This document shows positions 22,737-31,427 of a stretch of 64,000 nucleotides of DNA, one piece after another (within the stretch, counting starts at the first letter, position 1; each line of letters starts with the position of its first letter). The notes below the pieces were generated by a model that saw only the letters and a program-made list of their open reading frames with translations, had not been told where the DNA came from and did no database searches. The position numbers and the translations under genes are program-made. Source of the DNA: Phycisphaeraceae bacterium (GTDB lineage: Bacteria > Planctomycetota > Phycisphaerae > Phycisphaerales > UBA1924); the NCBI GenBank assembly GCA_019636495.1, contig JAHBXL010000004.1:186001-250000 (forward strand), written 5' to 3'.

Positions 22737-24359
22737 ATGAACATCGGCGAACTCATCCACGGCTTCGGCATCGCCGGGGCGGACGGCGCGGCCCGCGCTA
22801 TCCGCGTGTGCGATGTGACCGAGGACTCGCGCACGGCCCAGCCGGGTTCGCTGTTCATCGCGCGGCGGGGCGAGAAGAGCGATGGCCGCGCCTTCGTGGC
22901 CGATGCAGTCGCCGCGGGCGCGGTCGCCATTCTCACCGATGACCCCTCGCTCGTCGCGCCAGCGGGCCACGCACCCGTCGCCGTGCTCCGCGCCGCCGAC
23001 CTCGCGCTGGCCACCGCCCAGATCGGCGAGCGCTTCTACGGTGAGCCCTCGAGCAAACTGACGGTGTTGGGCATCACCGGCACCAACGGCAAGACCACGA
23101 CCACCTTCCTCATTCACCAGATCCTCAACGCTCTGGGCATCCGCTGCGGGTTGATGGGCACCGTCGTCATCGACGACGGCACCGAGGTCGCGCCCGCCTC
23201 GCTCACCACGCCGCCCGCGCTGGAGATCTCCCGCACGCTGGCCCGCATGCACGAGGCCGGCTGCACCGCCGCGGTGCTGGAAGTCTCCAGCCACGCCCTG
23301 CACCAGCGCCGAGTCGGCGCGACCCGATTCGCCGGCGCGGCGTTCACCAACCTTTCCGGCGACCATCTCGACTATCACCGGACCATGGACGACTACGCCG
23401 CGGCCAAGGCCATGCTCTTTGCCGCGCTCCCGGCCGATGGGGTCGCTGTCGTGAACGCAGCGGACCCGGCCCACGAACGGATGCTGCGCGACTGTTGCGC
23501 CCGCGTCGTGCGCTGCCTCGAGACCATTCGCGCCGAGCGCGCCGATGCCCCCGAGAACGGCTGCCGCGCGGCGATCCGCGCCATGAGCCGCTCGGGCATG
23601 GAACTCAACCTCGCGGGCCCGTGGGGGCACGTGAACCTGCGCGTGCCGCTGGTCGGGGCGTTCAACGCGACCAATGCCCTGCAGGCCGCGGCCCTGGTGC
23701 ACGCCGTCTTCGGCGGCACCGGCGAGGACGATGTGTCGTTCACCACCATCGCGCAGGCGCTTGCGCGCTGCCGCCCGCCGCCGGGCAGGCTCGAGCCGGT
23801 GACCGCGCCCGGAGCCGAGATCACCGTGCTCGTCGACTACGCGCACACCGACGATGCGCTGCGCACGGTACTCTCGACCGCGCGCGAGGCGCTCGGCGAT
23901 GCCGGGGCCGAACTCTGGTGCGTATTCGGCTGCGGCGGAGACCGCGATGCGACCAAGCGCCCGCGGATGGGCGCCGCCGCCGCGACGCTGGCCGATCGCG
24001 TGGTCGTCACCAGCGACAACCCGCGCACCGAGAACCCGCGGGCCATCATCGGGCAGATCATCGACGGCATCCCCGCCGAGGCGCAGCCGCGCGTGCAGAT
24101 CGAGCCCGACCGCGCCGCGGCGATCAACCTCGCCGTGCGCAGCGCGCCGCCCGGCAGCATCATCCTCATCGCCGGAAAGGGCCACGAGGACTACCAGATC
24201 CTCCCCAACCCCGACCGGCCCGGACAGACCGTCACACGCCACTTCGACGACCGCGAGGTGGCGCGCGAGGCGCTGAGCAAGCGCGGGGTGAAGTTACGGC
24301 GAACCGCGGCACTCCAGGGGAGTGGGTTTGGTGGCACCGCTCTCCAGAGCGGTGCGTGA
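22737..24359 (+). CDS. murE: UDP-MurNAc-tripeptide synthetase, meso-DAP type
   Basis: 540 residues. MurE adds the third stem-peptide residue in cytosolic peptidoglycan synthesis. Motifs: TEDSRTAQPGSLFIA, GITGTNGKTTTTFLI (ATP site), GDHLDYHRTM, LVDYAHTDDALRTVL, and DNPRTENP, the signature of enzymes that add meso-diaminopimelate, then GKGHEDYQ. GGGAGAG precedes the ATG. The last 20 or so residues (after VKLRRT) are encoded by a palindromic repeat element that also supplies the stop. murF follows after 83 bp. TACCCT at 22709 may be the -10 box. Confidence 0.95.
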   Translation: MNIGELIHGFGIAGADGAARAIRVCDVTEDSRTAQPGSLFIARRGEKSDGRAFVADAVAAGAVAILTDDPSLVAPAGHAPVAVLRAADLALATAQIGERFYGEPSSKLTVLGITGTNGKTTTTFLIHQILNALGIRCGLMGTVVIDDGTEVAPASLTTPPALEISRTLARMHEAGCTAAVLEVSSHALHQRRVGATRFAGAAFTNLSGDHLDYHRTMDDYAAAKAMLFAALPADGVAVVNAADPAHERMLRDCCARVVRCLETIRAERADAPENGCRAAIRAMSRSGMELNLAGPWGHVNLRVPLVGAFNATNALQAAALVHAVFGGTGEDDVSFTTIAQALARCRPPPGRLEPVTAPGAEITVLVDYAHTDDALRTVLSTAREALGDAGAELWCVFGCGGDRDATKRPRMGAAAATLADRVVVTSDNPRTENPRAIIGQIIDGIPAEAQPRVQIEPDRAAAINLAVRSAPPGSIILIAGKGHEDYQILPNPDRPGQTVTRHFDDREVAREALSKRGVKLRRTAALQGSGFGGTALQSGA

Positions 24360-24416
24360 ACAAGCAGACTGCACCGGTCTGGAGACCGGTGCCACCAGAG
24401 ACCGGTGCCACCAGCA
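24331..24416. repeat. Pair of opposed palindromic elements at the end of murE
   Basis: Element 1: GCACCGCTCT (24334-24343) and AGAGCGGTGC (24346-24355) around CC, preceded by GGTG. Element 2: GCACCGGTCT (24371-24380) and AGACCGGTGC (24383-24392) around GG, followed by CACC and a partial copy to 24409. They are inverted relative to each other. Arm differences between them are complementary, so the hairpin is maintained. The related copy is at 4971-4992. Confidence 0.8.
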
Positions 24417-24442
24417 CTGACCAGATGGTCAGCGGCCCTCCC

Positions 24443-25912
24443 ATGAACTTCTGGACCCCTGATCATCTCGCCGCGGCGTGCAACGGAGCGTGGCTCGTGC
24501 CCCCCCACGCCTCCACCTTCTCCGACCTCTCCACCGATACGCGCCACATCCGGCCCGGGCAGATCTTCCTCGCGCTGCGGGGCGAGAATCACGACGCCCA
24601 CCGCTTTCTTGCGCAGGCCGCGGCGGCAGGCGCGGCAGCCCTTGTTATCGATGATGAAGCCGCATTCCGCGCAGCGACGCTCCCGGCGCACGTCGGCGTG
24701 CTCAAGGTCGGCGACACGGGAACTTCGCTGCTGAGCCTCGCCGCGGCGTATCGCGCCACGCTCTCGCGCACACGCGTTGTCGCTGTCTGCGGCTCCAACG
24801 GCAAGACCACGACGACGCGGCTGATCGAGCAGGCCCTGCGCATCACGCTCCGCGGCACTGCATCAATCAAGTCGTTCAACAACGCCGTCGGCGTGCCGCT
24901 CACGATTCTCCGCGCGCGGCCGGATGACGACTTCCTCGTCTGCGAGGTCGGCACCAACGCGCCCGGCGAGATCGCGCAACTCGCGGCGGTCGTCCGGCCC
25001 GATATCGCCGTCATCACCAGCATCGGGCGCGAGCATCTCGAAGGGCTGCACGACCTCGCCGGGGTCGCGCGCGAGGAGTCCTCCGTTCTCCGCTTTCTCA
25101 CGCACGGCGGCTCCGCCATCATCACCGCCGATTCGCCCGAACTGGCCGAAATGCTGCGCTCCGGCGACTGGCCGCAGCGGTGCCCCCCCGCTGCCATCAC
25201 GCGCTTCGGTATCGCGCCCGACGCCGACCTCCGCGCGACCGACCTCCGCGCCATCGACGATGGCGGCACGGTCGGAATCGAGTTTGCCATCAACGGCGGC
25301 GCGCGTGTCCGCCTGCCTCTGCCCGGGGCGCACAACGCCTGCAACGCCCTCGCGGCGTACGCTGTCGCGCGACAGTTCGGCATCGACGAAGATCGCATCA
25401 TCGGCGCACTGGCTGACGCCGCGGGCGCGGAGATGCGCATGCAGGTCGTCCGCGTGCCCATCGGCCGGGGCGAGGCCCGCATCCTGAACGATGCGTACAA
25501 CGCCAACCCCGAGTCCATGGCCGCCGCACTCGAGACGCTCAGGACGCTGTCGCCCGATGCCGGCGGTCGGCGTGTCGCTGTGCTCGCCGACATGTTCGAA
25601 CTTGGTTCGGCATCGGACGATCTCCATCGCGCTGTGGTCCATCATGCCGCCGCGGAACGAACCGGGCTCGACGTGCTCATCCTGCTCGGCCAGCGAATGG
25701 CCGCCGCGGCGAACGTGCTCGAACATTCGGCCCACCCATCCGGGCGCGTTGTGGCGATCGGCGGGAGCGACGACGACGCCTGCCGCGCGGCGGCCGCGCA
25801 CATTCGCGCGGGCGATCTCGTGCTGCTCAAGGGGTCGCGCCGCATGAGGCTCGAGCGGGTGCTCGAAACTCTGCGAGGCGCGCCGTCATCTGTCGCCGGC
25901 GCGGCCGGCTGA
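24443..25912 (+). CDS. murF: UDP-MurNAc-tripeptide-D-Ala-D-Ala ligase
   Basis: 489 residues. MurF adds D-Ala-D-Ala to the tripeptide precursor. Evident motifs: STDTRHIRPGQIFLALRGENHDAHRF, AVCGSNGKTTTTRLI (ATP site), SFNNAVGVPLTIL, EVGTNAPGEIAQLA, INDAYNANPESMAAALETL-type segment (ILNDAYNANPESM) and VAVLADMFELG. The ATG at 24443 (MNFWTPDHL) fits the family best; one at 24425 is 6 codons earlier. The region just upstream contains the opposed palindromes that follow murE. mraY follows 97 bp on. Confidence 0.95.
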   Translation: MNFWTPDHLAAACNGAWLVPPHASTFSDLSTDTRHIRPGQIFLALRGENHDAHRFLAQAAAAGAAALVIDDEAAFRAATLPAHVGVLKVGDTGTSLLSLAAAYRATLSRTRVVAVCGSNGKTTTTRLIEQALRITLRGTASIKSFNNAVGVPLTILRARPDDDFLVCEVGTNAPGEIAQLAAVVRPDIAVITSIGREHLEGLHDLAGVAREESSVLRFLTHGGSAIITADSPELAEMLRSGDWPQRCPPAAITRFGIAPDADLRATDLRAIDDGGTVGIEFAINGGARVRLPLPGAHNACNALAAYAVARQFGIDEDRIIGALADAAGAEMRMQVVRVPIGRGEARILNDAYNANPESMAAALETLRTLSPDAGGRRVAVLADMFELGSASDDLHRAVVHHAAAERTGLDVLILLGQRMAAAANVLEHSAHPSGRVVAIGGSDDDACRAAAAHIRAGDLVLLKGSRRMRLERVLETLRGAPSSVAGAAG

Positions 25913-26009
25913 CCGATTGAAGGGGCATGCGCTGCCCGCCCGAGGGCCGCGCTATCCGCGCGCCGTTCGTTCTCCGGCCTCCCTTCGCCCGCCCGCCTTC
26001 CGCCAATCG

Positions 26010-27203
26010 ATGCTGTACCTCCTCTACAAGGCACTCCAGGATCACCTTGTCGATCTGCGGATCGATGCGCTGTTCATGATCCTCGACCAGTTGGCGTTCC
26101 GCGCGCTGGCCGCGGCGGGCCTGAGTTTCGCTCTGGTACTGGTCTTCGGCCGACCGGTCATCGAGTGGCTCCGCCGCAAGAAGATCGGCGATACCGGGCT
26201 GACCGACGCCGAGGCCCTCCGCCACCGGGCCAACTCCAAGGCGAACATCCCGACCATGGGCGGCGTGCTTATCGTCGGCGGGATCATCGTCTCGGTCGTG
26301 CTGCTGGCCGATATCCGCAACTTCTACATCGTGCTCGGCCTGGCCGCGCTGCTGTGCTTCGCCGCGCTGGGCGGCATCGACGACTGGCTCAAACTCACCG
26401 CGGCATCGCGGCCGGGCGCATCGCGCCAGGGCCTGCACGCCTGGGAGAAACTGCTCTTCCAACTCGGCCTGGGCGCGATGTTCGCCTACTTCGTCTTCCG
26501 CAACGGCGACACCCCCGCGCCACACGACATGGGCCACGTGCTGAACCTGCCCTTCCAGAAGAGTTACATCCGCGATGCCGCGGGAGTCTTCCACCCCTCC
26601 GGCGGCCTGTTCTACCTCCCGCTGGGCGCGTTCGTGGTCATCGGCATGCTCATGATCGCGGGCATGTCCAACGCGGTGAACATCACCGACGGCATGGACG
26701 GCCTGGCCGCGGGCAGCACCGCCATCGTCGCGCTGGGGCTGGTCGTCCTTACGGCCATCGCCGGAGACACCATCGCGCGGACGCTGCTCGTCCCGCAAGT
26801 CACCGAGTCGGCCGAACTGGTGATCCTCGCCGCGGCGACGGCGGGCGCGAGCCTGGGGTTCCTGTGGTGGAACTGTTCCCCCGCCAGCGTGTTCATGGGC
26901 GACACCGGCTCGCTCTCGCTGGGCGCGGTGCTGGCCTACATCGCGGTGGTCGTGCGCCAGGAGTTCCTGCTGCTGGTGATGAGCGGGATCTTCCTGCTCG
27001 AGATCGGCTCGGTGGTCCTGCAGGTCTCGTGGTTCAAATACACCCGCGCCAAGACCGGCACCGGCCGCCGGCTCTTCCGCGTCGCGCCGATCCACCACCA
27101 CTTCCACCTGCTGGGCTGGCCCGAGCAACAGGTCGTCACGCGGTTCTGGATCATCACCGCGACACTGGTCATCGCCGCGCTGACGCTCATCAAGGCGCGC
27201 TGA
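26010..27203 (+). CDS. mraY: Phospho-MurNAc-pentapeptide transferase
   Basis: 397 residues, polytopic inner-membrane protein with about ten hydrophobic segments. MraY transfers phospho-MurNAc-pentapeptide to undecaprenyl phosphate, making lipid I. Signatures: HRANSKANIPTMGGVLIVGG, LGGIDDWLKL (Asp-Asp), NAVNITDGMDGLAAG, FMGDTGSLSLGAVLAYIAV and RRLFRVAPIHHHFHLLGW. The start at MLYLLYKAL matches the family. It closes the murE-murF-mraY run and is convergent with the LptF/G gene 12 bp away. Confidence 0.96.
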   Translation: MLYLLYKALQDHLVDLRIDALFMILDQLAFRALAAAGLSFALVLVFGRPVIEWLRRKKIGDTGLTDAEALRHRANSKANIPTMGGVLIVGGIIVSVVLLADIRNFYIVLGLAALLCFAALGGIDDWLKLTAASRPGASRQGLHAWEKLLFQLGLGAMFAYFVFRNGDTPAPHDMGHVLNLPFQKSYIRDAAGVFHPSGGLFYLPLGAFVVIGMLMIAGMSNAVNITDGMDGLAAGSTAIVALGLVVLTAIAGDTIARTLLVPQVTESAELVILAAATAGASLGFLWWNCSPASVFMGDTGSLSLGAVLAYIAVVVRQEFLLLVMSGIFLLEIGSVVLQVSWFKYTRAKTGTGRRLFRVAPIHHHFHLLGWPEQQVVTRFWIITATLVIAALTLIKAR

Positions 27204-27214
27204 CCCCGCGCGGC

Positions 27215-29044
27215 TCAATGCCGCGCCAGCCGGCGCAACTCCACCAGCGTGTACCCTGCCAGCGCCGCGACGCCGCCCCACAGCAGCAGCAACCCGACCG
27301 CGCCTTGCTGGTGCGTCAACTGCTGCCCCGCGCTCACCGTCACCACCGTGGCCAGCGCGGGGAAAAACGCCCACAGGTAGATCGTCAGCGGCAGGCTGTC
27401 GCGCAGCCGCAGAGCCATCACAGCGCCCAGCAGCACCATCACCAGGCACGAGACCGCCATCGCCAGGCGCTCGTGGATCTTGCTCGTCACCTCACGCTGC
27501 AGCGCGGCGATCCGACGCTTCAGATCCGCCAGCGGCGCGCCGATCATCGCGCCGTCCTCCGGGCGATTCTGCAACTGCGCCTCGGCGGCGCGGATGAGAT
27601 TCGCGGACGATTCGTCGATGAACTCCGCCGCGGGACCGTTGGCGAGCGTGAGTTGCGATGCGCGCCACTCCAGCACCGTTCCCGCGGGCATCGGTTCGTC
27701 GTCGTCGTCCTGGTCGGGCCCGCCGGGCGAAGAGGGAGGGGCCGGGTCGCCATCGGCCGGCATGGCTTCGGCGGACACTTCGTTGAACTGGATGCCCATC
27801 GCGATCCCGGGCGCGACGGCGCTCTCGCCGAACCCGCTGGCGCCTGAGCGGTGAAACCGCAGCCACGCCGTGTTGGCCATGTGCCGGCGCTGCACGCGCC
27901 CATCGGGCCCCAGCGCGTCCATCAGCACGCGGGTCTGGCCGGGAACGGGTTCGAGGTACAGCCAGTCGTTCCTCGCCGCGGCATCGTTCTGGCGGCGCTC
28001 GCGACGGTTGGGCGGGCGCACATCGGACGCGTGCAGAACGAACTGCTGCCCGAGCGCATCGGTCAGGATGGCGCGGCCATCGGCGCGCAGCGAGCGCCGC
28101 AACGCTTCGGCGGTCTCGCGCTGCGCGATCGCCAGCGCCAGTTCGCGCCGGCGACGATCCACGCCGCCGATCAGTTCCGGCGATGTGCGCAGCCGCTGAA
28201 GTTCCGGCCAGGTCATGAACTTGGGGTCATCGATCAGCGCGTTGCTGACATAGAACGACTGAACCAGTCCCCGGTCGTATCCGCGCAGGCCGCGCCGAAC
28301 GCCGATGTAGTCCTCCGGCTGAAAGAGAATCCGCGTCACCGGCGCGTTGTCCGACGAGGGGCTGTCGCCCAGGCCCGCCGCGCCCGACGCCGCGGCATCG
28401 CGACCGGTTGTCCGTTGCAGCCACACGTAGGCCACGCGCGCTGAACCCTGCTCGCGTACTTCCCCCGCGCGGTCCAGCGATACCACCATCACGCCGCCGA
28501 GCCACAGCCGCTGGTACGCGCCCACGCGCGGGTCCGGGCCCAGTTCGCTCACCGCGTCGGCGTACAGCCACTTGTCCCCGAACCGCACCGCCTCGCCCCG
28601 CTCGATCGAGGCGACGATCAGCCGGGTCACATCCTCGGTCACGACCTCCGTCGCCTTGTGCAGGAACCGCGGAATGACGTAGTTCGACAGCCCTATGAGC
28701 GCCGCGGCCATCAGCAGGCCCGACGCCGCCGCGGGCAGCAGCAGCGAGCGGTGACCGATCCCCCCCGCGTGGCACGCCAGGGCTTCGTTGTCCGCCGCGA
28801 GCCGGTGATACGCCAGCGTCGCCCCGAAGCACGCCGCGAACGGCAGCACGTAGTGCAGCATCGGCGGCATGAACAAGAACATCACCTTCAGGCAGTCGGC
28901 CGGGCTGAGTTTTCCATCGGCCAGATACTTGATGGTCACACCGAACGCCGTGACGCAGAGCAACACCGCGGCGGTGAGCAACACCAGTCGCCACATCTCG
29001 AAGGCGACATACAGCCAGATGGTCAGCGGCGCGCGGCGATGCAT
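27215..29044 (-). CDS. LptF/LptG-family permease (YjgP/YjgQ)
   Basis: 609 residues with the family topology: two or three N-terminal transmembrane helices (about 15-120), a large periplasmic domain, and three C-terminal helices (AMAVSCLVMVLLGAVMAL onward). LptFG with LptB extracts LPS from the inner membrane. The periplasmic region is larger than in E. coli (about 360 residues total there), with acidic and proline-rich inserts (PSSPGGPDQDDDDEP). Only one such gene is here; lptB lies at 49278. TACCAT ends 8 nt before the ATG. Confidence 0.82.
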   Translation of the reverse strand: MHRRAPLTIWLYVAFEMWRLVLLTAAVLLCVTAFGVTIKYLADGKLSPADCLKVMFLFMPPMLHYVLPFAACFGATLAYHRLAADNEALACHAGGIGHRSLLLPAAASGLLMAAALIGLSNYVIPRFLHKATEVVTEDVTRLIVASIERGEAVRFGDKWLYADAVSELGPDPRVGAYQRLWLGGVMVVSLDRAGEVREQGSARVAYVWLQRTTGRDAAASGAAGLGDSPSSDNAPVTRILFQPEDYIGVRRGLRGYDRGLVQSFYVSNALIDDPKFMTWPELQRLRTSPELIGGVDRRRRELALAIAQRETAEALRRSLRADGRAILTDALGQQFVLHASDVRPPNRRERRQNDAAARNDWLYLEPVPGQTRVLMDALGPDGRVQRRHMANTAWLRFHRSGASGFGESAVAPGIAMGIQFNEVSAEAMPADGDPAPPSSPGGPDQDDDDEPMPAGTVLEWRASQLTLANGPAAEFIDESSANLIRAAEAQLQNRPEDGAMIGAPLADLKRRIAALQREVTSKIHERLAMAVSCLVMVLLGAVMALRLRDSLPLTIYLWAFFPALATVVTVSAGQQLTHQQGAVGLLLLWGGVAALAGYTLVELRRLARH

Positions 29045-29075
29045 CGGGTCGAATGGTAGGGACCGCGCGAACCGC

Positions 29076-29645
29076 TCACCGTCCCAGCCGGGCGCATACC
29101 GCGTGGCGCGGGCAGGTGACGAGATGGTCGTTCACCATGCCCACGGCCTGCATGAAGGCGTAGCAGATGGTGGGGCCGACGAAGTTGAAGCCGCGCGTGC
29201 GGAGGTCCTTCGAGAGCGCGACCGATTCGGCGGTCTGCGCGGGGATCTGCTTCATGGCGGTCCATTTGTTCTGGATCGGCCTCCCGCCGACGAAGCGCCA
29301 CAGATAGGCATCGAACGAACCGAACTCGCCTTGCACTCTGATGAACGCGCGGGCGTTGGAGACCGCCGCGGCGACTTTGCCGCGATGACGGATGATGCCG
29401 GGATCGAGCAGGATCTTGTCAATCTTCGCGGGCGAGAACCGCGCGAGTTTCGCGGTGTCGAACCCCGCGAAGACCTCGCGGTAGCGCTCTCGCTTCTTGA
29501 GGATCGTCTCCCACGACAGGCCCGCCTGCGCACCCTCGAGGATGATGAACTCCAGCAGCGTGCGGTCATCGTGCACGGGCACGCCCCACTCGCGGTCGTG
29601 GTAGGGGATGCCGAGTTCGGTGGTGGCCCAGGGGCAGGATGGCAT
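29076..29645 (-). CDS. tag: DNA-3-methyladenine glycosylase I
   Basis: 189 residues. Tag excises 3-methyladenine in base-excision repair. Motifs: PSCPWATTELGIPYHDREWGVPVHDDRTLLEFIILEGAQAGLSW split as CPWA..YHDREWG and EGAQAGLSWETIL, then RHRGKVAAAVSNARAF, and GFNFVGPTICYAFMQAVGMVNDH with zinc-site residues Cys and His. The Cys at position 4 and the terminal CPRHAVC supply further zinc ligands. The start is at MPSCPW; upstream is a heptamer repeat that remains open in frame but is not conserved. Confidence 0.93.
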   Translation of the reverse strand: MPSCPWATTELGIPYHDREWGVPVHDDRTLLEFIILEGAQAGLSWETILKKRERYREVFAGFDTAKLARFSPAKIDKILLDPGIIRHRGKVAAAVSNARAFIRVQGEFGSFDAYLWRFVGGRPIQNKWTAMKQIPAQTAESVALSKDLRTRGFNFVGPTICYAFMQAVGMVNDHLVTCPRHAVCARLGR

Positions 29646-29648
29646 GGG

Positions 29649-29806
29649 GATGTCGGATGTCGGATGTTGGATGTTGGATGTTGGATGTTGGATGTCGGAA
29701 GTGGTTGGATTTTGGATTGGGGATTTTGGATTGAGGAGGGTGGCTGGGGCCATTCGCTCGAAGTGTTGACCCAGGACTCAGGACCGAGGACCAAGGACCC
29801 AGGCCC
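29649..29806. repeat. Mosaic of heptanucleotide repeat blocks
   Basis: Seven units of GATGTYG run from 29649 to 29697, four units of TTGGATT/GGGGATT from 29705 to 29732, and five units of the CAGGACT/CAGGACC/GAGGACC/AAGGACC/CAGGCCC type from 29772 to 29806. The period is always 7 but the unit changes between blocks. All units can be rotated to begin GG plus a purine. This fills most of the gap between tag and the zinc-ribbon gene. Confidence 0.85.
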
Positions 29807-29810
29807 GCTT

Positions 29811-30164
29811 CTACAGGACCGGTCCGACATCGGTCCCGCAGTACATGCACCGGCTGTGGCGGCGCGAGAGGGTGCGGCTGCACTTGGGGCAGTTCCGCGG
29901 CGGGGACATCTTGCCATCGGCGACGCCGTCGAGCAGGTCGATGTGGTTCATGGCGGATTCGAGTTCGGCATCGGTGATGTGGAGTTTCTCGCGGACCAGC
30001 GACCACATGCCCATGGTGGTGAGGGCGAGCAGGTCCATGCGGCGTTCGAGTTCGTCGATGCGGCTGTCGCGCGCCGAGCCGCCATCACGCCGCGCGGCGT
30101 TGACCTCGGTGCGGAGTTGGGCGATCTCGCGTTGCTGGCTGAGATTCCAGAGCAGGTCAAACAT
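29811..30164 (-). CDS. Small coiled-coil protein with C-terminal zinc ribbon
   Basis: 117 residues. The N-terminal half is a heptad-rich coiled coil (LSQQREIAQLRTEVNAAR, DSRIDELERRMDLLAL). The C-terminus has CPKCSRTLSRRHSRCMYCG, two CxxC pairs spaced as a zinc ribbon. GGAGG lies 5 nt before the ATG at 30164. No function is assigned. It is the last of a leftward set after the DUF433/DUF5615 pair, 12 bp downstream of the PIN-like gene. Confidence 0.7.
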   Translation of the reverse strand: MFDLLWNLSQQREIAQLRTEVNAARRDGGSARDSRIDELERRMDLLALTTMGMWSLVREKLHITDAELESAMNHIDLLDGVADGKMSPPRNCPKCSRTLSRRHSRCMYCGTDVGPVL

Positions 30165-30176
30165 GGTGGCCTCCGA

Positions 30177-30545
30177 TCATGAGTCTCTGAGACGAACTCG
30201 CCCGAACTCGACGATCGCCAAGCGTCCGGGCAACTGATCGATCACATCGCTGCGAAGCATCAGTTCGCGCACCAGCGCACTGATCATCGGGGCGGTGCCT
30301 GTGTCGGGGACTTGAAGCACGACAATTCCCGGGTAGTCCCGCGGCGGATAGGTGCGGACGTCCGCAAAGTCATAGTCACGGGTGATGATAATCAGCCCGC
30401 TTTGACGTGCGTGCTCCGCGATGTCGGAATCGGGCGCATCGCGAAGGCCGACATCATGAAGCGTCAGCGCGTCATGGCCAGAAGCCAGGATCACCGCGAT
30501 GGTGTCCCGAGGCATGTTCGCATCGATGAGAAACGTCGCGGGCAT
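30177..30545 (-). CDS. DUF5615 PIN-like protein (putative toxin), second copy
   Basis: 122 residues. FLIDANMPRDTIAVILASGHDALTLHDVGLRDAPDSDIAEHA then GLIIITRDYDFADVR: acidic residues at IDA, DSDI and RDYDF form the probable metal site of a PIN-like nuclease. It is clearly the same family as 8362-8736 but diverged in sequence, so this is not a recent duplication. It lies 13 bp after its DUF433 partner. Confidence 0.82.
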   Translation of the reverse strand: MPATFLIDANMPRDTIAVILASGHDALTLHDVGLRDAPDSDIAEHARQSGLIIITRDYDFADVRTYPPRDYPGIVVLQVPDTGTAPMISALVRELMLRSDVIDQLPGRLAIVEFGRVRLRDS

Positions 30546-30558
30546 GAGTCTCGCGGCC

Positions 30559-30786
30559 TCAACCAGCGAGCGGATAGTGCCGCTCTCGTTCGATCAACTC
30601 CGCGGCGTAGAGAAGTGCGGCCTGGACCTGCTCCTCGGTCACGTCGTACTGGGCTGCTGTGTCCGCGGGAGTCATGCCGCCGGCGACGCTTCCAACGAGG
30701 ATCGAGACAGGCACTCGGGTCCCCCTGATCACGGGCCGCCCATGGGCCTTGGCGGGGTCGATCTCGATGAGTGGGTGGGCCTTCAT
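30559..30786 (-). CDS. DUF433 protein (putative antitoxin), second copy
   Basis: 75 residues: LIEIDPAKAHGRPVIRGTRVPVSILVGSVAGGMTPADTAAQYDVTEEQVQAALLYAAELI, the DUF433 signature plus a helical domain. The start is at MKAHPLIEI. TAAACT ends 5 nt before the ATG on this strand and there is no Shine-Dalgarno, so the mRNA may be leaderless. It pairs with the PIN-like gene downstream as at 8362-8969. Confidence 0.82.
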   Translation of the reverse strand: MKAHPLIEIDPAKAHGRPVIRGTRVPVSILVGSVAGGMTPADTAAQYDVTEEQVQAALLYAAELIERERHYPLAG

Positions 30787-30826
30787 GATCAAGTTTAGTC
30801 CGCGGGGCGTGGTCTGCACTCCCGGC

Positions 30827-31330
30827 TCAAGTCTGACTGGTTTCCTCCGCTCCTGATTCCCCGCTGATGATCGCCGCGACTTCGATGACGCAGGCGACGA
30901 GGACGATGATCGCGGCGAGCAGACCGGACCAGATGAGCGCTGCGCAGACCATGGCGAGCAGACCGATGCGGCGCATCCAGCGCCAGCGTCGGTGGCGTCG
31001 GCGTGCCTCGCTCGGCGCGGGCAGGACCACGTCCATCTCGGCCTCGCCGACATCCTCCTCGTCCCAGTTGACCTCGACCGGTTCGTGCTTGCGGGAGCGG
31101 TACTCGGCGATGAGTTCCTCGGCCCGCGCGGCATCCTGCTTGCGCACCGCGATGCGGAAGGGGACCGATGAGCCCAGTTCCCACGGGTTGGTTGCGCCGG
31201 CATGCACCGAGGCGTGCGCGGGCACACCGTGTTCATTGAGAAACTGGGCCAGCATCTCGGCCTCGATGGCATTGGCGCAGTTGGTGATGTCGATGAGTGT
31301 GTCGGGGTCGGGGTCCACGGCTTGCAGCAT
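30827..31330 (-). CDS. DUF2007-like signalling domain with membrane tail
   Basis: 167 residues. Residues about 5-75 (LIDITNCANAIEAEMLAQFLNEHGVPAHA, RIAVRKQDAARAEELIAEY) fit the DUF2007 'putative signal transducing protein' fold. A basic RRRHRRWRWMRR segment precedes two hydrophobic helices (IGLLAMVCAALIWSGLLAAIIVLVACVIEVAAII), so the soluble domain should face the cytosol. Start chosen at MLQAVDPDPD; ATGs 5 and 9 codons upstream are also open. Function unknown. Confidence 0.65.
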   Translation of the reverse strand: MLQAVDPDPDTLIDITNCANAIEAEMLAQFLNEHGVPAHASVHAGATNPWELGSSVPFRIAVRKQDAARAEELIAEYRSRKHEPVEVNWDEEDVGEAEMDVVLPAPSEARRRHRRWRWMRRIGLLAMVCAALIWSGLLAAIIVLVACVIEVAAIISGESGAEETSQT

Positions 31331-31427
31331 ACCGGGACGAGGCATTGGAAGGAACACAGAGAAAGCGGAGCAAGCAGAGGGCAGCAGAGGGGCGAGCGGG
31401 GAGGCCGAGGCAGCAGCGGAGGGGAAG

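Noticed and set aside
25827..27449. A 540-codon minus-strand frame opposite mraY
   Set aside because: Antisense to a clear membrane-protein gene; rich in Asp, His and Arg as expected from the complement of hydrophobic codons.
29649..29732. Possible CRISPR array
   Set aside because: Repeats are 7 nt with no spacers, and no cas genes are present in the window.
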